Under the pieces are notes generated by a model. The model saw only the letters and a list, made by a program, of their open reading frames with translations. It did no database searches and had not been told where the DNA came from. Both the position numbers and the translations under genes were made by a program. Source: Cruorifilaria tuberocauda (taxonomy: Eukaryota; Nematoda; Chromadorea; Rhabditida; Onchocercidae). Taken from it: a stretch of DNA of 33,958 bases. Shown in pieces: positions 23,311 through 33,958 of the stretch (the first letter of the stretch is position 1; each line of letters starts with the position of its first letter). The DNA lies in assembly GCA_013365365.1 (NCBI GenBank), contig JABVXU010000575.1, forward strand, positions 1-33,958. Reading direction: 5' to 3'.

Positions 23311-23610
23311 ATGATAATCATATCATCATTCTAATTAGAAATGTTAACTTCAAGTTTTTATATACATAAGTAAATACTAAAGTTATATATATATATATAT
23401 ATACTTAATCAGTAAAATGATAATCATATTATCATTCTAATTAGAAATGTTAACTTCAAGTTTTTATATAGATAAATATATATAAGTAAGTTTTATATAC
23501 ATATTTAAACCTAATCAGTAAAATGATAATCATATTATCATTTCAACTAGAAATTTTAACTTCAAGTTTTTATATATATAAGTAAATATTAAAGTTATAT
23601 ATATATGTAT
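23311..23610. repeat. Three-copy tandem repeat, period about 105 bp
   Basis: ATGATAATCATAT recurs near 23311, 23418 and 23522, each followed by TATCATTCTAATTAGAAATG (or a variant) and TTAACTTCAAGTTTTTATAT and ending in a TA run. Copies 2 and 3 contain AATGATAAT-CAT-ATTATCATT, an inverted repeat with 9-base arms. Confidence 0.8.
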
Positions 23611-24179
23611 ATATATATTCCTCTTTCCTCTCTCCTATCCATCTTATCCGTTCCTTCTTTTTTTTTTTTGTTAAATGTTTTTTTTTATATTTTCGAGAAA
23701 AAGAAAAATGGAAAGAAAGAGGATGAAAAGATAAAAGGTTAAAATGATAATTCGAGAAAAGAGTATAATGTATAGAAGAAATGTATTGATAAAAAAAACC
23801 AGTTCGTAAACTGATAGAAAATGAAAAGAAGATTGAAACAAAGAATACATACACATTTGCTCTCATTGTTTTCTAAAAATGTTTTCATTGCTTTTTTTTG
23901 CTGTTTTTTAGTTTTTTTTTTTGAAAATTTAAATTATACATCTAGCTAATTTAATAAATTCGATTTTATTATTATCATATAATAAATAAGATATTACAAC
24001 GATATCTATGCCATTTAAATAGTAATACAATAAAAATCCATTATTAATTAATTAATTAATTAAAAAGTATGAAAATAAATAAGTAAATATATTACGAATA
24101 AACAATACGAATATATTTCAAAGCATTTGTAAATACAGAAATCGACCAAAGATGAACAAATCGTAATTGCTGTACGGGT

Positions 24180-24330
24180 ACGGCTGATCGTTATCTGTGG
24201 GCGTGCGTATATTTCTATGTGCGTTTGCGAGTGCACGCGTGCGTGTGCTTGATGCGTGTGTATATATATATATATGAATGCGTGCGTGTGCGTGTCTGTG
24301 TATGTTCGTTCGTGTCTGTGTGTATGTGTA
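24180..24330. repeat. Alternating purine-pyrimidine (GT/CG/TA) tract
   Basis: Rich in GTGCGTG, GCACGCGTGCGTGTG and TGTGTATATATATATATG. It is the most CpG-dense patch of the window and sits about 420-570 bases upstream of the proposed ELAPOR ATG. Such sequence can adopt Z-DNA. The His/Arg/Thr-rich open frame on the - strand (24118-24378) is just its translation. Confidence 0.7.
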
Positions 24331-24751
24331 TATTCTGTTAAATAAAAATTGTATGTTGCAGTTGGAAATTTTCACCAATGCGGTACAACTCTATTAATAT
24401 TTATCTCTTATCAATTATTTATCTCATATTAGTAAGTTATTTAATTGAAATAATTTTATTAAAAGAATATTAGTTTGTAACTCTAAATTTTTTTTTCTAT
24501 GAAGAAAAAAAAAACTTTATATAGTTGAAATCCATTGGGAAATTTAAATGAATCATTGATCGGATTATCACTTCTTTCACTTTTTTTTTTTTTTTTTTTT
24601 TCAATTTTCATTTTTTTCCTTTCCTTCCTTTTCTATTTTTTGTGCTAAGAAATATATGAGGAAAAAAGTTTATCGATTTTTTTTTTCTATTTATTTTTTT
24701 AGTTTCTTTTTTTTGCAAAAAAATTATTTTAAGATTAGCGAAGTGTGCACA

Positions 24752-27700
24752 ATGCGAAGACATATGCATAATCATGATGTTGATGAAACACTATTACAAA
24801 TTGATCATAATGATTATAAGCATGGAAAATTTTTATCATTACGTACAGATGAAATAATCACTGAAAGAGATAGTGTTGCTGGTATTCGACGAGGTGATAA
24901 GTTGATCGTGATCAATTCAGGTTGGTAAATTTTTACCTTTTACCTTTTACCTTTCTCTCATTATATATCGCTTTATTATTTTAGGTAACATTTTGATTAG
25001 AAAAAATAAATAAATAAATTTATAGTATAATTAATGAAAAAAAAAAAAGAAAAAAGAAGTGAAAGTAATTGTAGTTTATTAAATGCTTTTATTTTTACTA
25101 AATTATTGATTAATAATGTTCTGTCGTTTTTTTTTTCCTACATTATTTTCAAATTTATATATCAATTTTAACCTTTTCTTAATTTTTAATTATAATTTAA
25201 GTACTTTTTAATTTTTAATTATAATTTAGGTTTAAATTAGAATTAGAAAAAGAAATGAATTGATGTTTTTCAGATAAACGTTGATGATTGATATGAAGAT
25301 ACGTGATACTTTCGTAATTACCTATATGTTTGTGCCTTTGATATTTATAGTCTTTTTTCTTGCTCTTTAAGAAAATCTTAGAAATTGTAATTTTATTAAA
25401 TTTACATTTTTATAATTCTGTGTTATATTAGAGGAATTAATTATAAATTTTGAAATCTATAATAATTTTACCTTTAAATACAAATTACTTTGTTAAATTT
25501 GTAAAGTTCATTTTTCTTTTTTTATTCATTAAAATTTGCTAGTTCTCTTTTTTTTTGCAAAATTCTTAAAATCTTTTGATTAATTGCAAAACACTGAAAT
25601 GATTTTTTTTTTTTTGAAAGTAACGAACAAAATTCACTTCTAAAATAGCATTCTTTTTTTCCCATATATACTTAAGTAATATTAGCATATTTTATAAAAT
25701 TATGCCTGAAATAATAATTAACCTTTTTGAAATGCATTATATAATTAATTCTGGAATATTGAATGTTATTTAAAATCATATTTTATTTTTAATTTATTCA
25801 ATTATTATACAGATGATAAACAATGTTAGCATTAAATTAATTACTTAGCTGCTTTCAAACAAAATTAAATGACGAGTTAGCTCATTTATCATACAATTGA
25901 TTAAATTTTGAAATCGATGAGTAGCAAGCATCTATGTGATGTGAAGTTGCAAAAAAAGGAAGCATCGAAAAGGGCTTAGCTTAACTCTCTAATGATTATC
26001 ATCATCCGATGCTAACACATCTAATGATTATCATTCATGGTTGCGATGCATGTCTCATTTTCAGATACTTTTGGATTCATTTGAAGAAGTTAAATGCATA
26101 TTTTTAATTCATTCCCCCCCCCCTTGTTTTTTTCATTTTACAATGCATCATTTATATCACGTATATTTACGTGGATACACGTATATTTACGTGATTAGCA
26201 ATTTGACGGTTTTTATTAGCATTATGATAAGTTATGAGTGAGCAAAATTTGTTTACTCATTTCAAGTGAAATTCATATAATTGATGGTTGTAACCCATCA
26301 AAATGTCTTATAATAATGAAGTGAACTCTTGAATTTTATCTCTTCCTCTCACTTCCTCTATTCATCGAGATTATCCATCAAATACTGAGATAAGTATTGT
26401 TCAGGGATCTCTACAAGTTTATTTAATTTTGGAAAATTAAAGTTCATTGTTTGTCGAGCAGTATTTTACTAATAAATCGTAATTTACAATCATCGTTTCT
26501 TCCTATCTGAGATAAAGCTATATTAAAAATGGAAAATTTTATCGAAATTAAAAATTTAATTTATCAGTAGGAACAACTTTATAATTGAATTTAATCTATA
26601 TTCTGATGAAGTTTCTTGGAAACTTATATTCAATGATACTGGTTAATATCTCAGTAATCACGAATTAATAAATATACAGATCTGAAATTGATGATACGAT
26701 CAGAATCAGTCTTGATCTGTAATGAATCCTGAAAGCATAGGTCATAGCAGTAGAATACGGATCAAGAAGTGAAACTTATCGAAATATCAATGAATGATAT
26801 ATATCACATCGTTATCATTGATTATATCTAATCATTACTAATTTCAAGGTTTTTTTTTTAAAAAGCAAAATGTTATTATCATATTACTATCACTTGTAAT
26901 TTTCGTTATTTTTGTTTTTAAAATTATTTTATAAATTTAAAAATGAAAAGCTAAAAATTTTTTTTTCAAGAATTGCGCGTAAAATAGGTTAGAATTTAAA
27001 GCTATCAATTTTCGTTCCAGTTTATTTATCACTATTAAGTAATTACCAAATGAGAAAAAAAAACAATATCAATTGATTGATTGTTAATTCTATTTTAAAT
27101 TATTATCTTCGGAGGCTAACATTTTTATTTACAGAGCATAGAATTTTTTTATTTAAACTTTTATTAAAATTATTAATATCTCCAATCTATGCTTAATTAT
27201 ATTGATATTTTGATAAAATGATAATTGGATAATTAAACGATACAATTGATTTTTGCACCTGAGTGTTTTTTTTTGCGAATTTTAAGATTTTAATAAAAAT
27301 TTAAGAAAAAAAATCCTCTGCTTATAAGCAAAAAAAAAGCAGGAAAGAAAAATTAGAATTGAAATTGAAATTACGATGGAGAAAAGAAATATAAGCAAAG
27401 GTAAGAAAATAAGGTAAAAAGAAAGAAAGGTAATGGAGGAAAGAGGGAAAAACTCTTGTTGAACTCTTGGCTCTTGCTTCTTCGTTCTTAACTCTTGGCT
27501 CTTAGCTAAGGCATTAAATTGATTGGCCTCATCTATCAAAGTAGCCTCAAATGCCAGCAATCAATTCGTCTTTTCAGCCTATCTATGCTTTCATTTATGC
27601 AATTTAGTTTGTTAATTCTTACTCCATCTTTCTTTTTCACATTCTCTCTTTCGTTTTCATTTTTTCAACCCTTCTTTCTCAAACTTTTTTTATATTTTCA

Positions 27701-30700
27701 TTTGTTTTAATTCAATGGAAATATCAATTTTTCATTCTTTTTTCACTCTTCCATTTTTCCTCCTTATATTTCTCTCTTTTTTTTTCAATCTTTTGCTTTC
27801 TCTCTTTCTCTCTCTCTCTCTCTTCCTCTCTCTCCCTCTCTCTTTTTTTGTATTAATCAAAGCAATAAACGATTAAGGTGGTGAAAATTTATGATACCAA
27901 TTATATGCTACAACATCACTTTACACGATGAGCACGTGAAGCATTTTATTTTGATGGAATCGTGTTGGTGATAAGTTGGAATGCTTGAATGATAATATGG
28001 GAAATCCCGCGATTAACCATTCCTGGAAAATGATAAATTCCAATACTTTTTTTTCCAAATTTTAAATTAATTTATTATAGCTTTATTAGTTGTTAATCAT
28101 AAATTTATTTTAATTTTATTATCGAAACAAATTTTTTCTTTTATTTTTTTTTTTTGAAACAATATGCTATTAAATATTTATCAAAATTATTAATAAATAT
28201 TTGATAGCATATGTTTCATCTAATATTGTAGTGATATTAGAATGTAAAAATTTGCATATTTCACTTAAATTTAATATTATGAGTTAATTTGGAAAATTTT
28301 CCAAATTATCCCTTTCTTCCTCCCGCATTTCCGCGATTTTTTTGATTATTGCTAGCTATATTACTATTAGATTATATGTACTGAATTAAGTTAAGTTCAT
28401 TAAATTAAAAATTTTTCTATGATATATTTTCATCCTTATTGATTGATTATTTTCGCTTTAAAATTATTTGTAAATTTAATAATATAAAAAATTATCATTT
28501 AGATAAATCGCGATAAATTAATGGTAATGCTGATCAGGTTAAATATAATCATCTATGGATATCGAGCATTTTATTCTCATTATTGAGATAGATTGCTTAT
28601 TATACCTTAATCATTAATCATTTCAAATAATGAATTTTGGTAACGTACTATTTTATAATACTTATTTAATTAATTAATTTTTAATTAATTGATTTCATTA
28701 ATAAATTATTTTTTATAAAATTAATAATAAATTATTTTCTTTTTTCTTTATTTAATTAATTAATTGAAAATTAATTTTATTAATAAATTATTTTTTATAA
28801 AATTAATAATAAATTATTTTCTTTTTTTTTTTTTGTAAAAAAAGTAAGAAATGATTAATTAATAATAATTATTATTATTAAGGTATTATATTATTGAATA
28901 TTTGGTGGATGCAATTATTACATATATTTGGTAGAAAATGTATTCCGGATGATTTTCAATATGAATATACGGAATGTAATGAAAACGGTGAACGATGGCG
29001 TGTTGCAGTACCAAAAATGAATTATTTAGAATGTGAAGATGGAGTACCATTACCAGTACGAGGAGTTAATTGTTGTTTGTTTTTTTTTTTTTTTATTGTT
29101 ATTTTTTTATAAATAAAATTTTATCAAAATTCTATTATCAGTATTGATTAAATTACTAACTACTGTATCATTTCAGTTAGATAATTTTCATTGTTGAAAG
29201 TTTGAAATTTAATTTCTTCAGTGCTTAATATTCATCTGTTTATCAAATATTAAGGTGATAAATTGTAATTTAAATTAAACTATATCAAAGTATATCAGTA
29301 TTAAACTATATTTATAATCATTTAAAAGTAATCAATTATATTTCTATTTATAATCAATGACAAGATAATTATTAATGAAATGATTTATACTATTTCAGCT
29401 TTTACGTGTAATGCAGGAATGTATTTGGATATTGTCACTCAACAATGTCAATTTTGTCCAAAAGGTTTTTTTATACTGATAATTATCGCAAAAGAAAAAA
29501 AAAAGTTATTTTAATTGCTCCATTTGAAATTTGCATAAATTTAAGGAAAACTGTAAAATATTCATTAAAAAATTTAATAATTTTAATTTAAAATAATTTT
29601 AGGTACCTATAGTTTGGGTGGTGGTATCCGATATGATGTATTTGATGAAATTCCACCAAATTTTGAAGTTGAAAATTTTAATATTTTACCAGAAAGAAAC
29701 ATAGACAGTAATACGGAACCACTAGAAGATTGTCCAATACAGTTAGTTTTAACTTTAACTTTATCATCTTTATCATTTATCATAATTATCAGAAAATTAT
29801 CAATCTCTTTTTTTTTTTTACAAAATAAAGTAACTTATATAGCTAAAGAATGGTTTATGCCTTTTATGAAAATAAGAATAAATGTTTCAGCAAAGGTATT
29901 TTTAATCATTTCTAAAAAGTTTCAGAAAAGGCTGGATTGTACGAAATACAAAATTAATATATGTGCCTTCGCCATGTTTGTCGAAGCTTAGCTATAGTGT
30001 TAATTTGGTACGTCCAGGCTACGTGGAATACGTCTATCGTTTGCCACGTAATAGTCATGCACTTTTTTTTAGTGCTGATGTACGAAATGATAAATGTAAA
30101 AGTTACAGGTACGCATATTTTTTATCTCATTGTTTTGAAAGGGAGAAAAAAACCTTGATTTAATGTTACCTACGAAAGTTTAAGTAAAATACTTTAAAAT
30201 AGTCCAAATAGATCTTTGCTTTATTTTTTCCATTTGTTTTTTTAAAAAATAAAATAATATTCATAAAAATAATATCACATAAATTATTATTTATCTATTT
30301 TTAATATTTAATTTAATTATAGTTACAGAGATTTGAATTATAGAGATTTGAATTATAGAGATTTGAATTATAGAGATTTGAATTATAGAGATTTGAATTA
30401 TAGAGATTTGAATTGCAGAAATTTGAGTTATAGAGATTTGAATTATACAAGTTTAATTATAGAGATGAAATGAAGCAATTAATGGGAAATACCTTGAAAA
30501 AGGGAAGTAATGAGGATGGTGGAAATTGGCATCGTGATCGAATTGAGTTAAAAGCTGGCCATAATATTATTAGCTGGACAGTAATGAGCTATCGTTTAGA
30601 TGTATTTTACAACAATGATGTGATAACAATCTCATATATCGATGTTTACGGTATCAGTTTATTGGAAAAAAAATGTTACATACTGTATGAGATAAAGAAA

Positions 30701-33700
30701 AAAAAATTTCATCAATTTCATTTTAATCAAATACATTTTTATTATTTAAAATGATAGCAGTTGTTTATTTAAATCGAATTTTTTTTTGAATCAAGTTTCA
30801 AATATCAGCTAGCAAATAATTTCATGCTATTGATAAAAATACTTAATTTAACGAATTAAGAAATTGTTTACTTTACTTTTAATTAATTCATTTATTGTTG
30901 TTTTTTTTAAAGAGTACTAAAATTATATTTTTTTCATTACTCAAGTTTTACCAATTCTAAATTGATGTAATGAATTTTCCAGCTTGAATTTTATCAATGA
31001 TACTAATTGATGTAGAAATATTTAATTTTGAAGTTTACTTTACTCGATTTAATTTTACTCGTTAATAATCCAGTGATTTAAAGGTTTAAAACAAGTACAA
31101 AAGTGTAGTAAGTGTCCCGGTGGAACGTACAGTGGTGTTGGTGCTAAAGAATGCCGATTTTGTCGTGCCGGATATTACAGTCGACCAGGTTCTACGCAAT
31201 GTATCCGTTGTCCAATGTCACAGTATTCATGTAAATTATTGTAAATCATTAATTATTTCATTAATTCAATAAATTTATTAGTAATTAACTTGTAAAAAAA
31301 TTGAATAAATTTTATAATTGTTACTTAAAAATGAAGTTTTAGTACAACATTGAAATTTGAATTATGAATGATGAAATTTATCCCACCCTTTAATTAAATG
31401 AATATTAATTAATTAATTAATTAATAATTTTTGATGAGAATTTTTGCAGATGCTCGATCGGAATTTTGTATTAATCGGCCAATTTGTTCATTAAATGATT
31501 ACTATCCTATCCTAAAACCATGTGTTAATGGTAAAACACATACGATGTTTGTTAAAGTACAACCAAATATTTGTCGTGATGATTTAAGTGGTGCTGTTAA
31601 GGTTAAATTTTGACCTTTCTTCTCCTCTTTTTTTTTCCTTCAATTATCGATTTATGATTTTCTATTTTACAATTTAGTCAACAAACACCTCAATTTTCTA
31701 ATCGAAAAAAAAAATACGGAGGTTATTTCGATAAGTTGCTGTTAGTTGGTTGAAATAAACAATTATTGTAATTAAAATTGAAATACAGGAAAAACATATC
31801 ATATCGATAAACATTTATATATGCAGATCCCAGAAGCTGGAAATGAAATTCCTTGTCCGAAGTGTAATCCAGGAATGGATTTGAATTCAACTGGCCAATG
31901 CGTATTTTGTCAAAAGGATCATTATTCACTTGGCGAAGGTTTTCGTTTTCTCTCTTCATTTTTCAATTTTAATTTTGAAGAATTTACAAAATTTTAAATC
32001 CGGAAAATACCAGGAAGTGTTGAGTTGAATATTATCAATATTTCATCAGTTTAATTCTTTTTTTTTTTTAAATTCCATTCTTTGTTTTAACTTTCATACT
32101 TCTATATGAATTTAATTGATATTTGATTCAAGTTTACTTTTTATCACTCAAATATATTTCTTCAGTTTCTTCCATTTGTACAATCTGTTAACTTTTTCGT
32201 TAGAAAGTATAGGAATGCCAAAGTTGGTATTATCATATATAATAATTATCATGATTATAATTTGTGGTTATGACAATTATCATATATGATTAAATAGATT
32301 TGAATTTAAAATTTAAAATATTAATTGAAAAAATGGGATTTTCTCATTTTCACTTTTAGAATGTCATCGATGTCCAATTGATACATTACCAAATTATGGT
32401 TATCATTATATTATCTGGAATACACTTCCAGCAAATATGTTCACCAAATGTGAATATATCGTTGAAGGTATTTTTCATTTAAATATTTCATTTTTCGTTT
32501 GATAAAATACAGTACACCAAATGTCAAGTTAAAAATAAATCTCAAATAAATTAATTGGAAAAGAATATTTCGTACAAAAGTTTAGATTTACTATCTTAAT
32601 TCTTTTTTTATTGCCATTTAAGCATCTATAATTACATTTGTTAGAAACAAATAGATTGCACTGAATTAATATTTAACTTACAGAATTTTAACTTATAAAA
32701 AATCAAAACTTTTTCTTTTTCTATGATTCTAAAATCTTACCATTCTTTTTAATCAAGGTGATTCAATGAGTTGTGGAATTGATAATTCATGGATACCATC
32801 CGGAAGTATGATTCAAAGTTCGGCAACACAGGAAAAAGGCATAGCATTGGAACTTGGTTTAAAAATTCCTGATGGCTTTTCAAATCCATTACTTGCATTT
32901 GATGAGCTAACATCATTGCATAATCCAATTGCGCATATTACGTTTGATTTTGAAATGAAATGTGCAGATGATAGCTGTGTGCTATATTTTATTGAAGTTT
33001 GTTTAATAAATATTTTGAATTGATTAAATTTCTTTTTTTTTTTTTAATTTATATATACTATAAAATTTAATTATAATGTAAAAAGTTTTTTTTTTTCCTA
33101 ATCATTCATTTTAGGATGCGCCATCTCAGTCTTATCATCGTATTCTTGCTGATTTTAGTGGTACCCAACATTATCAATCATATTTCTATCCAATTGTTTC
33201 ACCAAATCCAACACAATTTTTATTCGTTTTTTTACGGTATGTTAATTTTGAGTTTCATTATCAATTATCACTATCCAGTTAACAGTAGATATTGAGTAAA
33301 TTATGTATAATTATCAATTAAATCAATAAATGAATAATGATAATGATAATATTAATTAAATTCACATATTAAATATCATTGTTAACATAAATATATTTGA
33401 TATAAATTAAACATAAATATCATTAAATATTGCAATTTTACAATTTTATATTGTAATTAAAAATACTGTAATTAAATGTATTGTAATTTTCAGATCACGA
33501 AGTTCAACAAAAGAGGATGTGATAACAGATCGAGCATTTATTTACCGGATAAATGTTACCAATGTAGGTGAACGAGCAGGTGGTGCTTCAACATGTTTAC
33601 AATGTCCCAAATATAATGGAAAATGTGTGCATTGTTTAGTTGGTGAATACATCACTGAAACGGTAAAAATTTTAATTTCTTTCTTTTTTCTCTTATTTAT

Positions 33701-33958
33701 AAATAAATAGCAAATATAAATATAAACAAGTTTACTTATAAATAAACTTAATTTCTCGACAATAGCAGAAATAATATTAAATAAAACGAATAAAATTTTA
33801 CAAACTATTGTAATTTATTCCTAATTTCTTTTTATTTCTTTTCCTTTCTTTTTAAAATTTTTCAAAAATTATAAATATAACGAAAAATATTTGTGATAAA
33901 AATATATTGATAAAATTTTTGGATTTTATATTTATTTATTTATTTAATTATTTATTTA
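24752..33958 (+). CDS. ELAPOR1/2 (KIAA1324)-family membrane protein, 3' end beyond window
   Basis: Thirteen exons in phase: 24752-24920, 28883-29074, 29399-29464, 29603-29741, 29926-30108, 30463-30650, 31084-31230, 31450-31601, 31827-31938, 32360-32467, 32758-32996, 33115-33236, 33494-33662; 662 codons, then a GTAAAA donor and an intron running off the end. Mammalian relatives (about 1,000 aa) are single-pass endosome/lysosome and secretory-pathway proteins linked to autophagy and secretory granules. Similarity is strong and collinear: YEYTECNENGERWRVAVP, CSFTCNAGMYLD, GTYSLGGGIRYDVFDEIP, the Cys-rich repeats CSKCPGGTYSGVGAKEC and CRAGYYSRPGSTQC, RPICSLNDYY, DDLSGAVK, CPKCNPGMDL, WNTLPANM and INVTNVGERAGGASTC. 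The hydrophobic segment at about 51-73, just before C76, fits a signal sequence. Exon 1 (56 aa, His/Asp-rich, then RRGDK) is assigned by phase and would give a long N-terminal extension. A start at M66 (28909) is the alternative. The mannose-6-phosphate-receptor-like and transmembrane parts should lie downstream. Confidence 0.9.
26159..26193. promoter_or_regulatory. Paired CACGTATATTTACGTG near-palindromes
   Basis: Two identical 16-base copies at 26159-26174 and 26178-26193, start to start 19 bases apart. Each has CACGTA and TACGTG arms around a 4-base centre. TACGTG contains the ACGTG core of hypoxia-response elements and half of a CACGTG box. Binding is inference. Confidence 0.35.
28156..28217. 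repeat. Long perfect-looking inverted repeat (hairpin)
   Basis: The left arm begins GAAACAATATGCTATTAAAT and the right arm ends ATTTGATAGCATATGTTTC. The arms pair over about 25 bases with one bulge and one mismatch around a loop of roughly 10 bases. It may be a small palindromic element or a folded intronic RNA. Confidence 0.75.
28670..28830. repeat. 82-bp direct duplication just upstream of ELAPOR exon 2
   Basis: ATTAATAAATTATTTTTTAT, then AAAATTAATAATAAATTATT and TTCTTTTTT, occurs near 28697 and again near 28779. The two copies are nearly identical and very AT-rich. The second ends about 60 bases before the exon 2 acceptor. Confidence 0.8.
30331..30464. repeat. 15-bp minisatellite at the 3' end of ELAPOR intron 5
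   Basis: Nine head-to-tail copies of ATTTGAATTATAGAG: five perfect, then three with substitutions, then a last unit of 14 bases. The last unit includes the true acceptor TTATAG|AGAT of exon 6 (exon start 30463). Every unit therefore repeats a potential 3' splice site. Confidence 0.9.

Larger units (their letters stand above)
20871..24751. other. Divergent intergenic region between ENPP and ELAPOR-like genes
   Basis: It should hold the promoters of both genes, since they diverge. It contains a two-copy duplication (about 21300-21640), degenerate repeats of TTAAAATTAAA/GCATCATT type (about 22010-22500), a three-copy repeat (about 23311-23600), AT dinucleotide runs, a GT/CG-rich alternating tract (about 24180-24330) and a long T run (about 24582-24601). 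The open frames seen are low complexity or Lys/Phe/Ile-rich and show no family features. I call no gene here. Confidence 0.6.
24921..28882 (+). other. Long intron 1 of the ELAPOR-like gene
   Basis: A 3.96-kb AT-rich intron if exon 1 is right; otherwise it is 5' flank. It holds paired CACGTATATTTACGTG boxes (26159-26193), a run of ten C at about 26114-26123, a CT-rich microsatellite (about 27796-27845), a 25-bp hairpin (28156-28217) and an 82-bp direct duplication (about 28670-28830). The open frames at 26041-26241 and 27282-27710 are low complexity and not supported as genes. Confidence 0.5.

Noticed and set aside
23570..23866. Two overlapping - strand open frames rich in Phe, Ser and Lys
   Set aside because: They follow A/T homopolymers and microsatellite runs, carry no recognisable motif and overlap each other in different frames.
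24118..24378. His/Arg/Thr-rich - strand open frame
   Set aside because: Low-complexity translation of the GT/CG alternating tract.
24839..24920. PDZ-domain-like string (DEIITERDSVAGIRRGDKLIVIN) suggesting a separate PDZ gene
   Set aside because: Only half a PDZ-like pattern, with no carboxylate-binding loop or further domain exons. The exon's phase joins the ELAPOR exon at 28883 perfectly, so the resemblance is probably chance.
30331..30464. CRISPR-like array (also 19030-19192)
   Set aside because: Head-to-tail minisatellites with no unique spacers, in a eukaryotic genome.
853..33958. A functional 'phosphate metabolism' gene cluster
   Set aside because: Three neighbours handle phosphorylated compounds, but orientations are mixed and the fourth gene is unrelated, so coincidence is the simpler reading.

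Overview
This is AT-rich eukaryotic nuclear DNA with intron-broken genes: GT-AG introns, exons mostly of 60-240 nt, 3' splice sites of the TTTTCAG/TTTTAG/AAG kind, homopolymer A and T runs and many microsatellites. These features, the protein similarity and an AG one base before an initiator ATG (a possible spliced-leader acceptor) suggest a nematode, perhaps a spirurid or filarial-type one. That placement is inference; no species is claimed. Gene models were built by joining exons in consistent phase.

Layout. (1) 853-7669, + strand, 11 exons, 416 aa: a type I inositol polyphosphate 5-phosphatase (INPP5A-like) whose catalytic positions are nearly all substituted. (2) 8844-12456, - strand, 12 exons, 494 aa: an SLC37 sugar-phosphate/phosphate exchanger of the major facilitator superfamily, convergent with gene 1. 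(3) 13720-20870, - strand, about 10 exons, about 510 aa: an ectonucleotide pyrophosphatase/phosphodiesterase (ENPP) with a signal peptide, a full two-metal active site and a C-terminal membrane anchor. Its 2.6-kb second intron holds a composite of tandem repeats and an LTR- or promoter-like island. (4) 24752 to beyond the window end, + strand, 13 exons seen (662 codons): an ELAPOR1/ELAPOR2 (KIAA1324 family) homologue lacking only its C-terminal part, divergent from gene 3. The 3.9 kb between genes 3 and 4 holds duplications, palindromes and a GT/CG-rich alternating tract.

The genes do not form an obvious pathway. Three concern phosphorylated small molecules (inositol phosphates, sugar phosphates, nucleotides or phosphodiesters), but orientation and spacing give no operon. 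The most notable points are the apparent pseudophosphatase and two places where short tandem repeats copy a splice junction: the ENPP exon 2 donor and the ELAPOR exon 6 acceptor.
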